This document shows positions 15,686 through 25,745 of a stretch of 64,000 bases of DNA, piece by piece (positions within the stretch are counted from its first letter, which is position 1; each line of letters begins with the position of its first letter). Under the pieces are notes generated by a model. That model did not search any database. It saw only the letters and a program-made list of their open reading frames with translations, and had not been told where the DNA came from. This DNA is from Epilithonimonas tenax DSM 16811. GTDB lineage: Bacteria > Bacteroidota > Bacteroidia > Flavobacteriales > Weeksellaceae. Both the position numbers and the translations under genes were made by a program. The stretch covers positions 1 to 64,000 of the forward strand of contig NZ_AUAA01000008.1 of the NCBI RefSeq assembly GCF_000428485.1, in the 5' to 3' direction.

Positions 15686-18130
15686 ATGAATTATACCATC
15701 AAAGAAATTGCAGATCTTACCAATTCCAAAGTGATCGGAAATGGTGATATCAAAATCAAAAATATTGCTTTTGACAGTAGAACGATTTACTCTACGAAGC
15801 ATACTGCGTTTCTTGCCATCAACACCAAGAAAAATTCGGGTCAGAAATATATTGATTCTGTTATCGAAAAGGGAATTGCTACGATTGTTACTGAACATCA
15901 GATTGAAAATTCTTCTGTCAATCAAATCATAACAGACAATTGTGTCCAGTTTTTGCAGACTTTAGCCAAATACCATTTTGAACATTCTGATATCAATTCG
16001 ATTGGTATTACGGGAAGCAATGGTAAAACGATCCTGAAAGAATGGCTGTATCAATGTCTGGCTAATGAGTTCGTGACTGTAAAAAGTCCGAAGAGTTTTA
16101 ATTCTCAAATCGGTTTGCCCTTATCATTACTTCAAATCGATAAAAAACACGAGTTGGGAATCTTTGAAGTTGGAATTTCCAAACCTCTGGAAATGGACAA
16201 TCAAGAACATATTTTCCATCCAAAGATTGGTTTGTTGACGCATATGGGCTCGGCGCACTCGGCGAATTTTGCTTCAGAAGAGGAACTGATCCGTGAAAAA
16301 TTAAAGCTTTTTAAAAATGCTGATGTTATCTTTTACAATGCCGACAATGCATTGACAGATCATACCATCAAGCACTTATACGCCAGTAAAAAATTAACAT
16401 CATACGGCCTGAAAAACAATAATGACATTCATATCATTTCTGACGTTTATGATCGAAAAAAAGACATTTCGATCCAGTATTTTGATGAAGTGATCGTCCT
16501 TCCTATCAGTCAAAGAGATGAGGCCACGCTTACTAATGTTTTGGCTCTTATTGGAATTTTAAAAGAACTGAAAATCTCCAATTCTGACATCAAAGAAAAA
16601 ATTGATGCGCTAAAGGCCATAGAAATGCGTCTTGAAAGTATAGAAGGCATCAAAAACAATCTGATTATCAATGATTCATATAATTTGGATTTGGACTCTT
16701 TGAAGATCGCTTTTCAGTTTGTTGGGGAATACAACAAGCCAAAAAAATCTTTGATCCTAACGGATATTCTTGATTCAAATGAAAATTCGGGTGAATTATA
16801 TTCCGAAGTTGCTGAGTTAGTCAATGAACAAAAATTCGATAAAGTTTTTTTAATTGGCGAAGAAATCAGTTCGTTTTATGAACTGTTTACATCTGAAACT
16901 TATACTTTTAATAATACAAATCAATTGATTGATAGTAAGACTATTAATGAAATTGAAAATCAAGTGATCCTTCTCAAAGGCGCAAGAAAATTTGAGATTG
17001 AAAAGGTAAAGGAGATCCTAGAACTCAGAAAACACGATACTGTTCTTGAAATCAATCTGAACGCCATTCTTCATAACATCAACTTCCATAAATCACTGCT
17101 AAAACCAGAAACTAAAATGATGGCCATGGTGAAAGCAAATGCCTATGGACTGGGCAGCTATGAGATATCCGAATTTCTACAGTTGCACCACATTGATTAT
17201 CTTGGTGTTGCATTTGCAGATGAAGGTGTAGAATTGAGAAAGAAAGGAATCACCACGCCCATCATTGTGATGAATCCCGAACAACACAGCTACGACAGCA
17301 TTATCGCGTATAATTTGGAGCCAGAAATCTACAGTTTACGCGTTTTAGAATTGTTTTATGAACAATTGATCAAATCTGGGAATCAGGAGAAATATCCGAT
17401 TCACGTCAAACTGGAAACAGGAATGCATCGTCTTGGTTTTAAGGATTTTGAATTGGATCAATTAACTGATAAGTTGAATACGATGGATGTTAAAGTTCAG
17501 AGTATTTTCAGTCATTTATCTTCTTCTGATGTTCCAGATGAACAAGAATTTACATTGAATCAGATTAAAATTTTTGAGAAAAATTCAAGGTACCTCATTA
17601 ATCAACTTGGTTACCAACCTTTGAGACATATTTTGAACTCAGCTGGTATTACGAATTTCGCTGCGCATCAATATGATATGGTAAGAATTGGCATTGGCAT
17701 GATTGGTGAATCTTCTAATAAAAATATCAAAAAGCAACTTCAGGATTCTGTCAGTTTCAAGACAGTTGTATCTCAAATTTCTGAGGTGGAACAAGGAGAA
17801 TCTGTTGGTTACAGTAGAAAATTCAGGGCAGAACATCACACCAAAATTGCGACAATTCCCGTAGGTTACGCAGATGGAATCCCGAGAATGTTGGGCAATA
17901 AGGTAGGAAGTGTTGGCATCAATAATACGCTTTGTCCCATCGTAGGAAATGTGTGTATGGATATGATGATGATCAATGTTGATAATGCGAATGTAAAGGA
18001 GGGCGATTCTGTTGTGATTTTCAATTCACATCCCACACTGGAAGAATTTGCAACCTATTGCAATACCATTACATATGAAGTTTTAACATCTATTTCTCCT
18101 AGAGTAAAAAGAATTTATATAAAAAATTAA
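15686..18130 (+). CDS. murF-alr: Bifunctional MurF ligase / alanine racemase
   Basis: The 814-residue fusion covers two steps of peptidoglycan precursor synthesis. The N-terminal half (about 1-455) is UDP-MurNAc-tripeptide D-Ala-D-Ala ligase, with the ATP-binding GITGSNGKT (107-115), the family's FEVGISKP segment and NDSYNLD. The C-terminal half (from about 460) is a PLP-dependent alanine racemase with MVKANAYGLG, the PLP Lys at 483, MHRLGF, and the GYADGIPR and CPIVGNVCMDMMM regions. This fusion is usual in Bacteroidota and couples D-Ala production to its use. It lies 18 bases after tdk and 1 base before the patatin gene. Confidence 0.95.
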   Translation: MNYTIKEIADLTNSKVIGNGDIKIKNIAFDSRTIYSTKHTAFLAINTKKNSGQKYIDSVIEKGIATIVTEHQIENSSVNQIITDNCVQFLQTLAKYHFEHSDINSIGITGSNGKTILKEWLYQCLANEFVTVKSPKSFNSQIGLPLSLLQIDKKHELGIFEVGISKPLEMDNQEHIFHPKIGLLTHMGSAHSANFASEEELIREKLKLFKNADVIFYNADNALTDHTIKHLYASKKLTSYGLKNNNDIHIISDVYDRKKDISIQYFDEVIVLPISQRDEATLTNVLALIGILKELKISNSDIKEKIDALKAIEMRLESIEGIKNNLIINDSYNLDLDSLKIAFQFVGEYNKPKKSLILTDILDSNENSGELYSEVAELVNEQKFDKVFLIGEEISSFYELFTSETYTFNNTNQLIDSKTINEIENQVILLKGARKFEIEKVKEILELRKHDTVLEINLNAILHNINFHKSLLKPETKMMAMVKANAYGLGSYEISEFLQLHHIDYLGVAFADEGVELRKKGITTPIIVMNPEQHSYDSIIAYNLEPEIYSLRVLELFYEQLIKSGNQEKYPIHVKLETGMHRLGFKDFELDQLTDKLNTMDVKVQSIFSHLSSSDVPDEQEFTLNQIKIFEKNSRYLINQLGYQPLRHILNSAGITNFAAHQYDMVRIGIGMIGESSNKNIKKQLQDSVSFKTVVSQISEVEQGESVGYSRKFRAEHHTKIATIPVGYADGIPRMLGNKVGSVGINNTLCPIVGNVCMDMMMINVDNANVKEGDSVVIFNSHPTLEEFATYCNTITYEVLTSISPRVKRIYIKN

Positions 18131-18131
18131 A

Positions 18132-20288
18132 ATGATTAAGAAACTCTTTTATCTTGTTACTTTTTTGGCTTATTTGATGGTTCATTCACAGATAAAGGAC
18201 AATCTGATCATCCCTAAAAACCCGCGAATTGGCCTTTCGCTTTCAGGCGGCGGTGCCAAGGGATTTTCGCACGTTGGTGTGTTAAAAGTGATAGACTCAT
18301 TGGGCATCAAGATCGATTATATCTCTGGTACCAGTATGGGCGCTATTGTCGGCGGTCTGTATGCATCGGGATATACGGGCAAAGACATTGAAAAAATCGT
18401 GATGGATACCGATTTCTATTCTTTGATCACTGACCCAAAAACCAGACAGGAAACCAGTTTTTTTAATAAAAGCGTGGACAAATATCTGTTGACAATCCCA
18501 CTTAAAAATGGTAAAGTTTCTTTCCCATCATCCATTAGTACAGGTCAAAGAAATATTTATCTTCTTAAAGAGCTGATGAAGAACGTCTCTAACATTGATG
18601 ATTTTTCCAAATTACCAATTCCTTTCCTCTGCGTTGCTACTAATATTGAAAGTGGTGAGATGAAGGTTTTTGAAAAAGGCGATTTGGTTTCCTCAATCTT
18701 GGCAAGTTCTGCTTTTCCTTCGCTTCTTGAGCCTGTTAAAATCGGCGACAGTATTTATGTGGATGGCGCTATGAGTGTCAATTATCCTTCGAAACCGCTT
18801 AAAGATAAAGGGATTGATATTGTAATTGGTGTTGATCTCAATCAGCCACTAACAAAGCGTGATAACCTGAACAGTGTTATTTCAATTCTAAATCAAGTCA
18901 TTGACTTTGGCATACAGAAAGAAACAAAAAATCAGTACAAATACACAGATATCAACATCAAACCAGATCTTACCGGAATCACATCAACAAGCTATGACAA
19001 CAAACGTCAAATCCTGGACAGTGGTTATGTGGAAGCGCTGAAATATGCGGATATCATGAAAGAACTGCCCAAAAGAAACTTTGAAAGGGTGCGATCTTCC
19101 ATCAATCCCATTTTCTCTAATGTCTACAAAATAGACAGCCTCGTGGTAGAGAATGCCAAAATATACAGATCGAACTATATCCGTGGAAAAATGGGGCTCA
19201 AAATCCCTTCTATGCAGACCTATGGCAGCGTGAACAAAATGCTGGATAAGCTGTATGCAACCAACAATTACAAATTTCTCAATTACGACATCATTCAGGA
19301 AAACAATACCAACTATCTCAAGTTATATGTGACAGAAGATGATACAAGGCACTTCCTCAAGCTTGGATTGCATTATGATGAGATTTTCAAAACCGGATTG
19401 CTACTGAATTATTCTGCTAAGCGACTCTTATTCCAGAACTCAAGTTTATCATTAGATGTAGTCGTAGGTGATAGTCCGAGATATTATTTCAACTATTTTG
19501 TGGACAACGGTTACATCCCGGGCGTTGGATTATATTCATCAGGAATGAGTTTTGACCTCAAAAGTTCTGACAACAATACACTACAATCATGGGATTGGTT
19601 CAGAAACGAGATTTTTCTGCAATCTGTATGGAAAGATAAATTCGCAATGGGAGGAGGCCTTAGCTATGATTATTTTGAAAGTGACAGAAATGGAGCCGAT
19701 AAAAAGAACGCCAAATATATGAACCCGTATATTTTCCTCAAAAGCGATACACAGAATGACAAGGATTTTCCTACAAAAGGATTCTATCTGAATGCCGAAG
19801 GGAAGATCATAGACCTTTTCAGCGATGAACTGGAAAAGAAACCGATCCTGATCAAGGCAGATATCAAAATGAACTTTTACATATCCAAACTTTTCACATA
19901 CCGACTTAATTTGTATGGCGGTATCACTGTTGGCGATGTATTACCATCTTTCTACCAATACAGAATCGGGGGAATTTTTGAACAGAACATCGTCAACTTC
20001 AAAAGATTTGCAGGCTTTCAATTTGGTCTGCTCAATGACAACAATATTTTTCTTGCTTCCAATGACTTCCAGTTGCGATTCAACAAGAATTATTTTTTGA
20101 CAGGTAACTTTAGTTTTGCCAATCTTTTCGACTCTATCAAATTTGAGGACGCTGTTAAATTAAATTACAGCTCCATCGGCTTAACGGCAGGTTACAAATC
20201 ACCTTTCGGTCAGGTGAAACTCAATCTAAGCAAATCTCTTAATAACCACAAAGCCCTATTCAGTGTCATTTTAGGACATTGGTTTTAA
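18132..20288 (+). CDS. PlpD-like patatin phospholipase with C-terminal beta-barrel
   Basis: The 718-residue envelope protein has a signal peptide ending near MVHSQ. A patatin domain follows, with the oxyanion loop SGGGAKGF, the nucleophile in GTSMG (Ser68) and the catalytic Asp in VDGAMS (Asp211). The rest resembles a POTRA-like segment followed by a surface-antigen/BamA-type barrel ending in GHWF, a typical outer-membrane C-terminus. This is the type V secretion PlpD architecture: the lipase passes through its own barrel, and may hydrolyse phospholipids. It sits between murF/alr and ybeY in one operon. Confidence 0.88.
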   Translation: MIKKLFYLVTFLAYLMVHSQIKDNLIIPKNPRIGLSLSGGGAKGFSHVGVLKVIDSLGIKIDYISGTSMGAIVGGLYASGYTGKDIEKIVMDTDFYSLITDPKTRQETSFFNKSVDKYLLTIPLKNGKVSFPSSISTGQRNIYLLKELMKNVSNIDDFSKLPIPFLCVATNIESGEMKVFEKGDLVSSILASSAFPSLLEPVKIGDSIYVDGAMSVNYPSKPLKDKGIDIVIGVDLNQPLTKRDNLNSVISILNQVIDFGIQKETKNQYKYTDINIKPDLTGITSTSYDNKRQILDSGYVEALKYADIMKELPKRNFERVRSSINPIFSNVYKIDSLVVENAKIYRSNYIRGKMGLKIPSMQTYGSVNKMLDKLYATNNYKFLNYDIIQENNTNYLKLYVTEDDTRHFLKLGLHYDEIFKTGLLLNYSAKRLLFQNSSLSLDVVVGDSPRYYFNYFVDNGYIPGVGLYSSGMSFDLKSSDNNTLQSWDWFRNEIFLQSVWKDKFAMGGGLSYDYFESDRNGADKKNAKYMNPYIFLKSDTQNDKDFPTKGFYLNAEGKIIDLFSDELEKKPILIKADIKMNFYISKLFTYRLNLYGGITVGDVLPSFYQYRIGGIFEQNIVNFKRFAGFQFGLLNDNNIFLASNDFQLRFNKNYFLTGNFSFANLFDSIKFEDAVKLNYSSIGLTAGYKSPFGQVKLNLSKSLNNHKALFSVILGHWF

Positions 20289-20292
20289 ACCT

Positions 20293-20709
20293 ATGATAAA
20301 CTACTTTTTCGAAAATATAGAAAAAAAAGACATCCAGCCCCAGACTTCTGACTGGCTAGAAAATCTGATCATTTCTGAGAACAAAAGACCAGGTGATATC
20401 AATTACATCTTTTGTGATGATGCCTATTTGCTGAAAATAAATCAGGATTATCTCTCGCACGATTACTATACAGACATCATCACGTTTGACTATGTTAAGG
20501 GTAAAACCATTTCGGGAGATATTTTCGTATCTTTGCCGCGCATTTTGGACAACGCTTCTACCCTATCCCAGGATTTTGAATCAGAATTTAGAAGAGTTTT
20601 GGCGCACGGGATTCTACACCTTTGCGGATACAAGGACAAAACAAACGAGGACGAATCTACAATGCGACAAAAAGAAGATTTTTATATCAATCGGTATTCA
20701 AATTTTTAG
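20293..20709 (+). CDS. ybeY: rRNA maturation RNase YbeY
   Basis: The 138-residue metal-dependent endoribonuclease acts in 16S rRNA processing and ribosome quality control. The zinc motif reads HGILHLCGYKD, with H105 and H109. The usual third His (HGxLHLxGYDH) is Asp115 here. From memory many Bacteroidota orthologues have GYKDxT, so this is probably a lineage feature rather than damage. It starts 4 bases after the patatin gene and ends the tdk operon. Confidence 0.92.
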   Translation: MINYFFENIEKKDIQPQTSDWLENLIISENKRPGDINYIFCDDAYLLKINQDYLSHDYYTDIITFDYVKGKTISGDIFVSLPRILDNASTLSQDFESEFRRVLAHGILHLCGYKDKTNEDESTMRQKEDFYINRYSNF

Positions 20710-20807
20710 GAGCTTATTCCCGCTTTCCACTGCAATCTTTTTGCAAGTCCTTGGTTTTTCCCATCGCTTCTTACAAAAAGGATTTCCGTTGCAATCGGGG
20801 CTAATTA
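20709..20807. repeat. Dispersed intergenic repeat, copy C
   Basis: It reads ggagcttattcccgctttcc, tgcaatctttttgc, an internal stretch, then caaaaaggatttccgttgc and aatcggggct. The ttcccgctttcc...gcaatcttttt end and the aaaaaggatttccg...gggct end are imperfect inverted copies. It begins exactly at the ybeY stop codon and could serve as its terminator. Confidence 0.7.
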
Positions 20808-20839
20808 CATCTCCATTTTTTTGAATTAAGTTTTGACAA

Positions 20840-20855
20840 TGTTTCACGTGGAACA
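20840..20855. promoter_or_regulatory. parS-like site 1
   Basis: TGTTTCACGTGGAACA matches the bacterial parS consensus TGTTTCACGTGAAACA at 15 of 16 positions. parS is the ParB loading site for chromosome segregation and usually lies near oriC. This copy is 19 bases upstream of mnmG. Confidence 0.75.
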
Positions 20856-20873
20856 TTCAATTAAATAAATAAA

Positions 20874-22736
20874 ATGATTACAGAAACATATGACGTTATC
20901 GTCGTTGGTGCAGGTCACGCAGGTTGCGAAGCAGCAGCTGCAGCAGCCAACCTGGGTTCTAAAACCCTTCTGGTTACCATGAATATGCAGACCATTGGAC
21001 AAATGAGCTGCAACCCGGCAATGGGCGGTATTGCAAAAGGACAGATCGTAAGAGAAATAGATGCAATGGGCGGATATTCCGGAATCATTGCAGACAAATC
21101 TGCGATCCAATTTAAGATGTTGAATCTTTCTAAAGGTCCAGCAATGTGGTCACCCAGAACACAAAATGACAGAATGCTATTTGCAGAAGAATGGCGATAC
21201 GCATTGGAAAACACACCCAATCTAGACTTCTTTCAGGATATGGTAAAAAGCCTTATTATAGAAAATCATCAGGTTGTAGGCGTGATCACTTCTCTAGGGA
21301 TCGAAATCAAATCAAAATCTGTTGTACTTACCAACGGAACATTCCTTAATGGTCTAATCCACGTTGGAGACAAACAATTAGGCGGCGGTAGAATGGGCGA
21401 ACCAAGAGCATTCGGTATTACAGAACAACTGGTTTCTGTAGGTTTCGAATCGGGCAGAATGAAAACTGGAACACCGCCAAGAGTAGACGGTAGAAGTCTG
21501 GATTATTCTAAAATGGAAGAACAAAAAGGTGATGAAAATCCGCAGAAATTTAGTTACTTAGATACACCTAAGTTAACCAAACAATTAAGCTGCCATATCG
21601 TTTATACCAACGAAACTGTACACGATATTTTACGTGAAGGTTTTGATAGAAGCCCCATGTTCAACGGCACTATTCAAAGTACAGGACCAAGATATTGTCC
21701 AAGTATCGAGGATAAAATCAACCGTTTTGCCGAGCGAAACAGACATCAGCTCTTCGTAGAACCTGAAGGTTGGAAAACCGTGGAAATCTATGTAAATGGT
21801 TTCAGTTCTTCTCTTCCGGAAGATGTGCAAATCAAAGCGATGAGACATATTCCAGGCTTTGAAAATGTAAAAGTTTTCCGTCCTGGTTACGCCATAGAGT
21901 ATGACTACTTCCCTCCTACCCAGCTTTACCACACCTTAGAAACTAAACTCATACAAAACCTTTATTTCGCTGGTCAAATCAACGGAACGACTGGTTATGA
22001 GGAAGCAGCCGGCCAAGGCTTAATGGCTGGTATTAATGCACACAATAAGGTCCACGACAGAGGTGAGTTTATCCTTAACAGAGATGAGGCTTACATCGGC
22101 GTTTTGATAGATGATTTGATAACAAAAGGTACTGAAGAACCTTACAGAATGTTCACCTCCCGTGCAGAATACCGATTACTCCTAAGACAAGACAATGCAG
22201 ACATTCGATTAACCGAAAAGGCTTATAAATTAGGTCTAGCGAAAGAGGAAAGATTGATAAACGTGACGGAAAAAATCACCAAGAGCGATGAATTGGAAGC
22301 TTATTTGAAGGAAACTTCTATCAAACCTGGTGCAATCAATCCTATACTAGAATCTATAGAATCTTCACCAGTGGATCAGGCTTACAGAGCTTCTCATTAC
22401 TTAACACGCCCGAATATGACGCTAGAGAAATTAGAAGAAATCCAGGCAATCAAAGATATCACTGCAACTTACAAAGACGAGGTAAGAGAACAGGCAGAAA
22501 TCAACATCAAATACAAGGGTTACATAGAAAAAGAAAAGGAAAATGTGGCTAAACTCAACCGTTTGGAAACATTTAAAATCCCAGCAGATTTTGATTATTC
22601 CAAAATAGCATCTTTATCTACAGAAGCGAGACAGAAAATGACCAAAGTAAAACCCGTTACTATTGCACAAGCTGGCAGAATAAGTGGTGTTTCACCTTCA
22701 GATATCAATGTTTTACTCATCTACCTTGGAAGATAA
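20874..22736 (+). CDS. mnmG: tRNA uridine-5-carboxymethylaminomethyl modification enzyme
   Basis: The 620-residue FAD enzyme works with MnmE to modify U34 in the wobble position of several tRNAs. It has the FAD-binding GAGHAGCEAAAAAA, SCNPAMGGIAKG, GGRMGEPRAFG, GRMKTGTPPRVDGR with the catalytic Cys shortly after in SCHIVYT, and the C-terminal helical MnmE-binding region ending ISGVSPSDINVLLIYL. It is full length. parS-like palindromes flank it on both sides, a gidA-near-origin arrangement seen in many bacteria. Confidence 0.95.
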   Translation: MITETYDVIVVGAGHAGCEAAAAAANLGSKTLLVTMNMQTIGQMSCNPAMGGIAKGQIVREIDAMGGYSGIIADKSAIQFKMLNLSKGPAMWSPRTQNDRMLFAEEWRYALENTPNLDFFQDMVKSLIIENHQVVGVITSLGIEIKSKSVVLTNGTFLNGLIHVGDKQLGGGRMGEPRAFGITEQLVSVGFESGRMKTGTPPRVDGRSLDYSKMEEQKGDENPQKFSYLDTPKLTKQLSCHIVYTNETVHDILREGFDRSPMFNGTIQSTGPRYCPSIEDKINRFAERNRHQLFVEPEGWKTVEIYVNGFSSSLPEDVQIKAMRHIPGFENVKVFRPGYAIEYDYFPPTQLYHTLETKLIQNLYFAGQINGTTGYEEAAGQGLMAGINAHNKVHDRGEFILNRDEAYIGVLIDDLITKGTEEPYRMFTSRAEYRLLLRQDNADIRLTEKAYKLGLAKEERLINVTEKITKSDELEAYLKETSIKPGAINPILESIESSPVDQAYRASHYLTRPNMTLEKLEEIQAIKDITATYKDEVREQAEINIKYKGYIEKEKENVAKLNRLETFKIPADFDYSKIASLSTEARQKMTKVKPVTIAQAGRISGVSPSDINVLLIYLGR

Positions 22737-22743
22737 TATCTAA

Positions 22744-22759
22744 TGTTCCACGTGGAACA
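22744..22759. promoter_or_regulatory. parS-like site 2
   Basis: TGTTCCACGTGGAACA is a perfect 16-base palindrome (18 bases with the flanking A and T) and differs from the parS consensus at two symmetrical positions. It lies 8 bases after the mnmG stop. Confidence 0.75.
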
Positions 22760-22829
22760 TCTAATACTAAAAGTCCAAGATTTAAAGTTGATTACAATGA
22801 ATTTTGGACTTCAAACTTTTAATTAATAT

Positions 22830-23651
22830 ATGAAAATAAAAGACCATTTTCTTTCGCAGGAGGAATTCGAACTTATAGATACCGACACACAAGGTGTTCT
22901 AAAAACCTCTCCTATCCCGTCCAATATTTCAAAATATTACGAGAGTGAAAAATATATTTCGCATCACCAGGACACTGGAAGTTTGAAAGAAAAAGTGTAC
23001 AAATTCCTACAAACATTCAACCTTCAGTACAAGAAAACAATCCTTCTGGACAGAGTAAAAAAGAATTCTAAAGTTTTAGATTACGGATGCGGCGCCGGCG
23101 AATTTGCAAAATATATTGAAAATGATTTCGAAACTTTTGGTTATGAACCAAATTTTGCTGCCAGAAATGCAGCCAAAAGTAAGACTTCCAAAGCTACAAT
23201 CATTGATGATATAAGTTCAATAGCACCTCAAAGCCTGGACGCCATTACGCTATGGCACGTCTTCGAACATATCGAAAATCAAAAAGAAATGTTGGATCTA
23301 TTTCATTCCAAATTAACAGAAAAAGGTTTGTTAATTATTGCAGTCCCAAATCCTACTTCTTACGATGCAAAGCATTACAAGGAATTTTGGGCAGCTTACG
23401 ATGTACCAAGGCACATCTATCATTTTTCAAAAAACGGAATGGAAAATCTGATTGCTAAAAATCCAGATTGGAAACTAAGAAAAATCAAACCGCTTCTACT
23501 CGATTCATTTTATATCTCGATGTTGAGTGAAAAATACAAAAAATCTCCGCTTTTTTGGCTCAAAGCAGTACTTCATGGAACGATTTCTAACGTAAAAGCG
23601 CTTTTTAACACCGAATTTTCTAGTTTGATATATATTATCGAAAAAAGATAG
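22830..23651 (+). CDS. Class I SAM-dependent methyltransferase
   Basis: The 273-residue protein has the AdoMet-binding motif VLDYGCGAGEFAKYI, an acidic end of strand 2 (GYEPN), and the later motif LWHVFEHIENQKEML, typical of methyltransferase-11/12/23-type domains. The C-terminal region contains aromatic and basic stretches (HIYHFSKNGMENL). No substrate can be named; relatives modify quinones, sugars or small molecules. It stands alone on the plus strand between the second parS-like site and a shared terminator. Confidence 0.82.
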   Translation: MKIKDHFLSQEEFELIDTDTQGVLKTSPIPSNISKYYESEKYISHHQDTGSLKEKVYKFLQTFNLQYKKTILLDRVKKNSKVLDYGCGAGEFAKYIENDFETFGYEPNFAARNAAKSKTSKATIIDDISSIAPQSLDAITLWHVFEHIENQKEMLDLFHSKLTEKGLLIIAVPNPTSYDAKHYKEFWAAYDVPRHIYHFSKNGMENLIAKNPDWKLRKIKPLLLDSFYISMLSEKYKKSPLFWLKAVLHGTISNVKALFNTEFSSLIYIIEKR

Positions 23652-23821
23652 AAGATCGATTTTTGAGCGCTTTATGAAGGTCGATTTTTGGCATTTTTGC
23701 TCAAAAATTGTTGATAACTACAAAATTTTTACAATTTGAGTCGAATTATAATTCTACACCAAGCTGTTTGAGAATCGCTTAAAAATTTCAATTGAGGAAT
23801 AATTCAGGTACACGCAAAAAT

Positions 23822-23851
23822 AAAACCGACAAATCACTTCGTCGGTTTTTA
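23822..23851. terminator. Bidirectional terminator between methyltransferase gene and pgk
   Basis: An AAAACCGAC arm pairs with a GTCGGTTTT arm across about 10 bases, with T runs on both strands. It serves the two convergent genes. Confidence 0.8.
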
Positions 23852-23873
23852 TCATTAAAAATAAAATTACTTA

Positions 23874-25064
23874 CTATTTATTGATTGCTGCAACCCCTGG
23901 AAGTTCCAAACCTTCCAAACTTTCCAACATTGCTCCACCACCTGTGGAAACATAGCTTACTTTGTCAGAATATCCAAATTGTTTTACAAAAGCCACACTG
24001 TCTCCACCTCCTACTAATGAGAATGCTCCAAGCTTGGTAGCTTCAGCAATACTTTCACCTAAAGCAATAGTTCCAGCTGCAAAATTTGGCATTTCAAAAA
24101 CACCTATCGGGCCATTCCAAAGAATCGTTCTAGAATTCAATAAAACATCATTAAAGATCGCTCTTGACTTTGGACCTGCATCCAAACCTTGCCAATCTTC
24201 AGGGATTTCTCTGATGTCGCATTCTTTTCTATCCGCTTCATTGTTGAAATCATCTGCAATGATGACATCTGTAGGCAGGTAAACTTCTACATTATGTTCT
24301 TTTGCTTTCTCCAATATCTCAAGAGCAAGGCTCAATTTATCATCTTCAACAATAGACTTTCCAATTTTTCCGCCCAATGCTTTTATGAAGGTGAAAGACA
24401 TCCCACCACCAATAATCAAGTTGTCAATTGCCGGAAGAATATTTTCTATAATTGTAATTTTTGTAGAAACTTTAGAACCTCCAAGTATCGCAGTGACAGG
24501 CTTTTCACCGGATTTTAAAACTTTATCGATGGCAATTAATTCATTTTCCATCAGTAAACCGAAAAATTTAGTAGAAGGAAAAAATTCAGCAATAACAGCT
24601 GTAGAAGCGTGCGCTCTGTGTGCAGTTCCGAAGGCATCATTCACATAAGCATCACCTAATTTTGATAACTTCTCAGCAAAAGCCTCATCACCTTTTTCTT
24701 CCTCATTATGAAAACGAAGATTCTCCAACAAAAGAATTTCACCAGGTTGAAGTTCAGCAGAAGCTTGCTCAGCCTTCTCTCCTATTGATTCATCCACAAA
24801 TTTCACTTCTCTGCCAAGAACTGAAGAAACTTCATCCAGAATATTTTTAAGAGAATATTTGTCGTTTACTTCGCCTTTTGGTCTTCCAAGGTGCGTCATT
24901 AGGATTACAGAACCGCCATCAGCAAGGATTTTATCAACAGTTGGTTTTACAGAAACAATTCTGGTATTGTCCGTCACTTTCAGATTTTCGTCCTGAGGAA
25001 CATTGAAGTCAACGCGTACTAAGGCTTTTTTGTTTTTAAAATCGAAATCTTTTATAGTTTTCAT
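23874..25064 (-). CDS. pgk: Phosphoglycerate kinase
   Basis: The 396-residue glycolytic enzyme transfers phosphate from 1,3-bisphosphoglycerate to ADP in the cytosol. It has [13 protein letters not shown], the substrate-binding [30 protein letters not shown], and the C-terminal nucleotide-binding [13 protein letters not shown] with [13 protein letters not shown]. It is full length and monocistronic. The AT-rich gap upstream of its start is the candidate origin region. Confidence 0.96.
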   Translation of the reverse strand: MKTIKDFDFKNKKALVRVDFNVPQDENLKVTDNTRIVSVKPTVDKILADGGSVILMTHLGRPKGEVNDKYSLKNILDEVSSVLGREVKFVDESIGEKAEQASAELQPGEILLLENLRFHNEEEKGDEAFAEKLSKLGDAYVNDAFGTAHRAHASTAVIAEFFPSTKFFGLLMENELIAIDKVLKSGEKPVTAILGGSKVSTKITIIENILPAIDNLIIGGGMSFTFIKALGGKIGKSIVEDDKLSLALEILEKAKEHNVEVYLPTDVIIADDFNNEADRKECDIREIPEDWQGLDAGPKSRAIFNDVLLNSRTILWNGPIGVFEMPNFAAGTIALGESIAEATKLGAFSLVGGGDSVAFVKQFGYSDKVSYVSTGGGAMLESLEGLELPGVAAINK

Positions 25065-25745
25065 TAAATAATATTTTTAAAGTTTTTATTAAAAAGAACA
25101 GAAAAAATCCTGCCCTCTTTGTTTCACAAATTTAAAACTAATTCTTCCCTTTCAAAAATTTAATTTGCAAAAAGAATCCACAAATCTTCATTACAATATG
25201 ATACATCTCTTTTTCTTTTTATAAAAAAATAATATTGTAGTGTATTGTTGTAGTGCGGTAGTATGCGGAGAAATAAAAACCAATTATTTCATCACACGAA
25301 ATGTGGATTAATGAGTAGGTTTTTAACATTAATTTAATATTGATAATCAAATAATTAAGATTGTTATCAACAAATGTTTGTAATTATTCAGAACGATCAA
25401 TATTCAAAACCTTTCTGGGGATAAAGTTGGGTGAAGTGAACCAAAAGTAATTTGAAATAAAGAATTGGACTGGTCAGGAAATAGTCCATTACTAAAAATA
25501 ATCAGTTATAAAAAGAAATACTTGACAGAAGTTATCCACAGGTTTTCTAACAATTTCTAACATTCTATTATCTTTTTATTAATGGTTGAATCATTTGATT
25601 ATTGATTATATTACAACAATGTTATATCATTGATATGTAAATAATTAAATTGGGATATTATTAGTAATTTTATTAAGATCCTGTGTCAACATTAATAAAA
25701 TATGTATTAATTTTATCAATGAAATCAATCAATCAATTAAAAGTA
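25065..25745. other. Gene-free AT-rich region, candidate replication origin
   Basis: About 680 bases between divergent pgk and rpiB hold no gene. TTATCCACA at 25532-25540 is a perfect DnaA box. Weaker matches are TTATCAACA (25364-25372), TGGGGATAA (25416-25424, minus-strand box TTATCCCCA) and TGTGGATTA (25302-25310, minus strand). The stretch from about 25560 to 25700 is extremely AT-rich and could be an unwinding element. parS-like sites lie 5 kb to one side and 7 kb to the other. Transcription does not diverge cleanly from here, which weakens the case; dnaA is not in the window. Confidence 0.45.

Noticed and set aside
20486-20824. 112-codon plus frame overlapping ybeY and repeat copy C
   Set aside because: Out of frame with ybeY and read mostly from repeat DNA.
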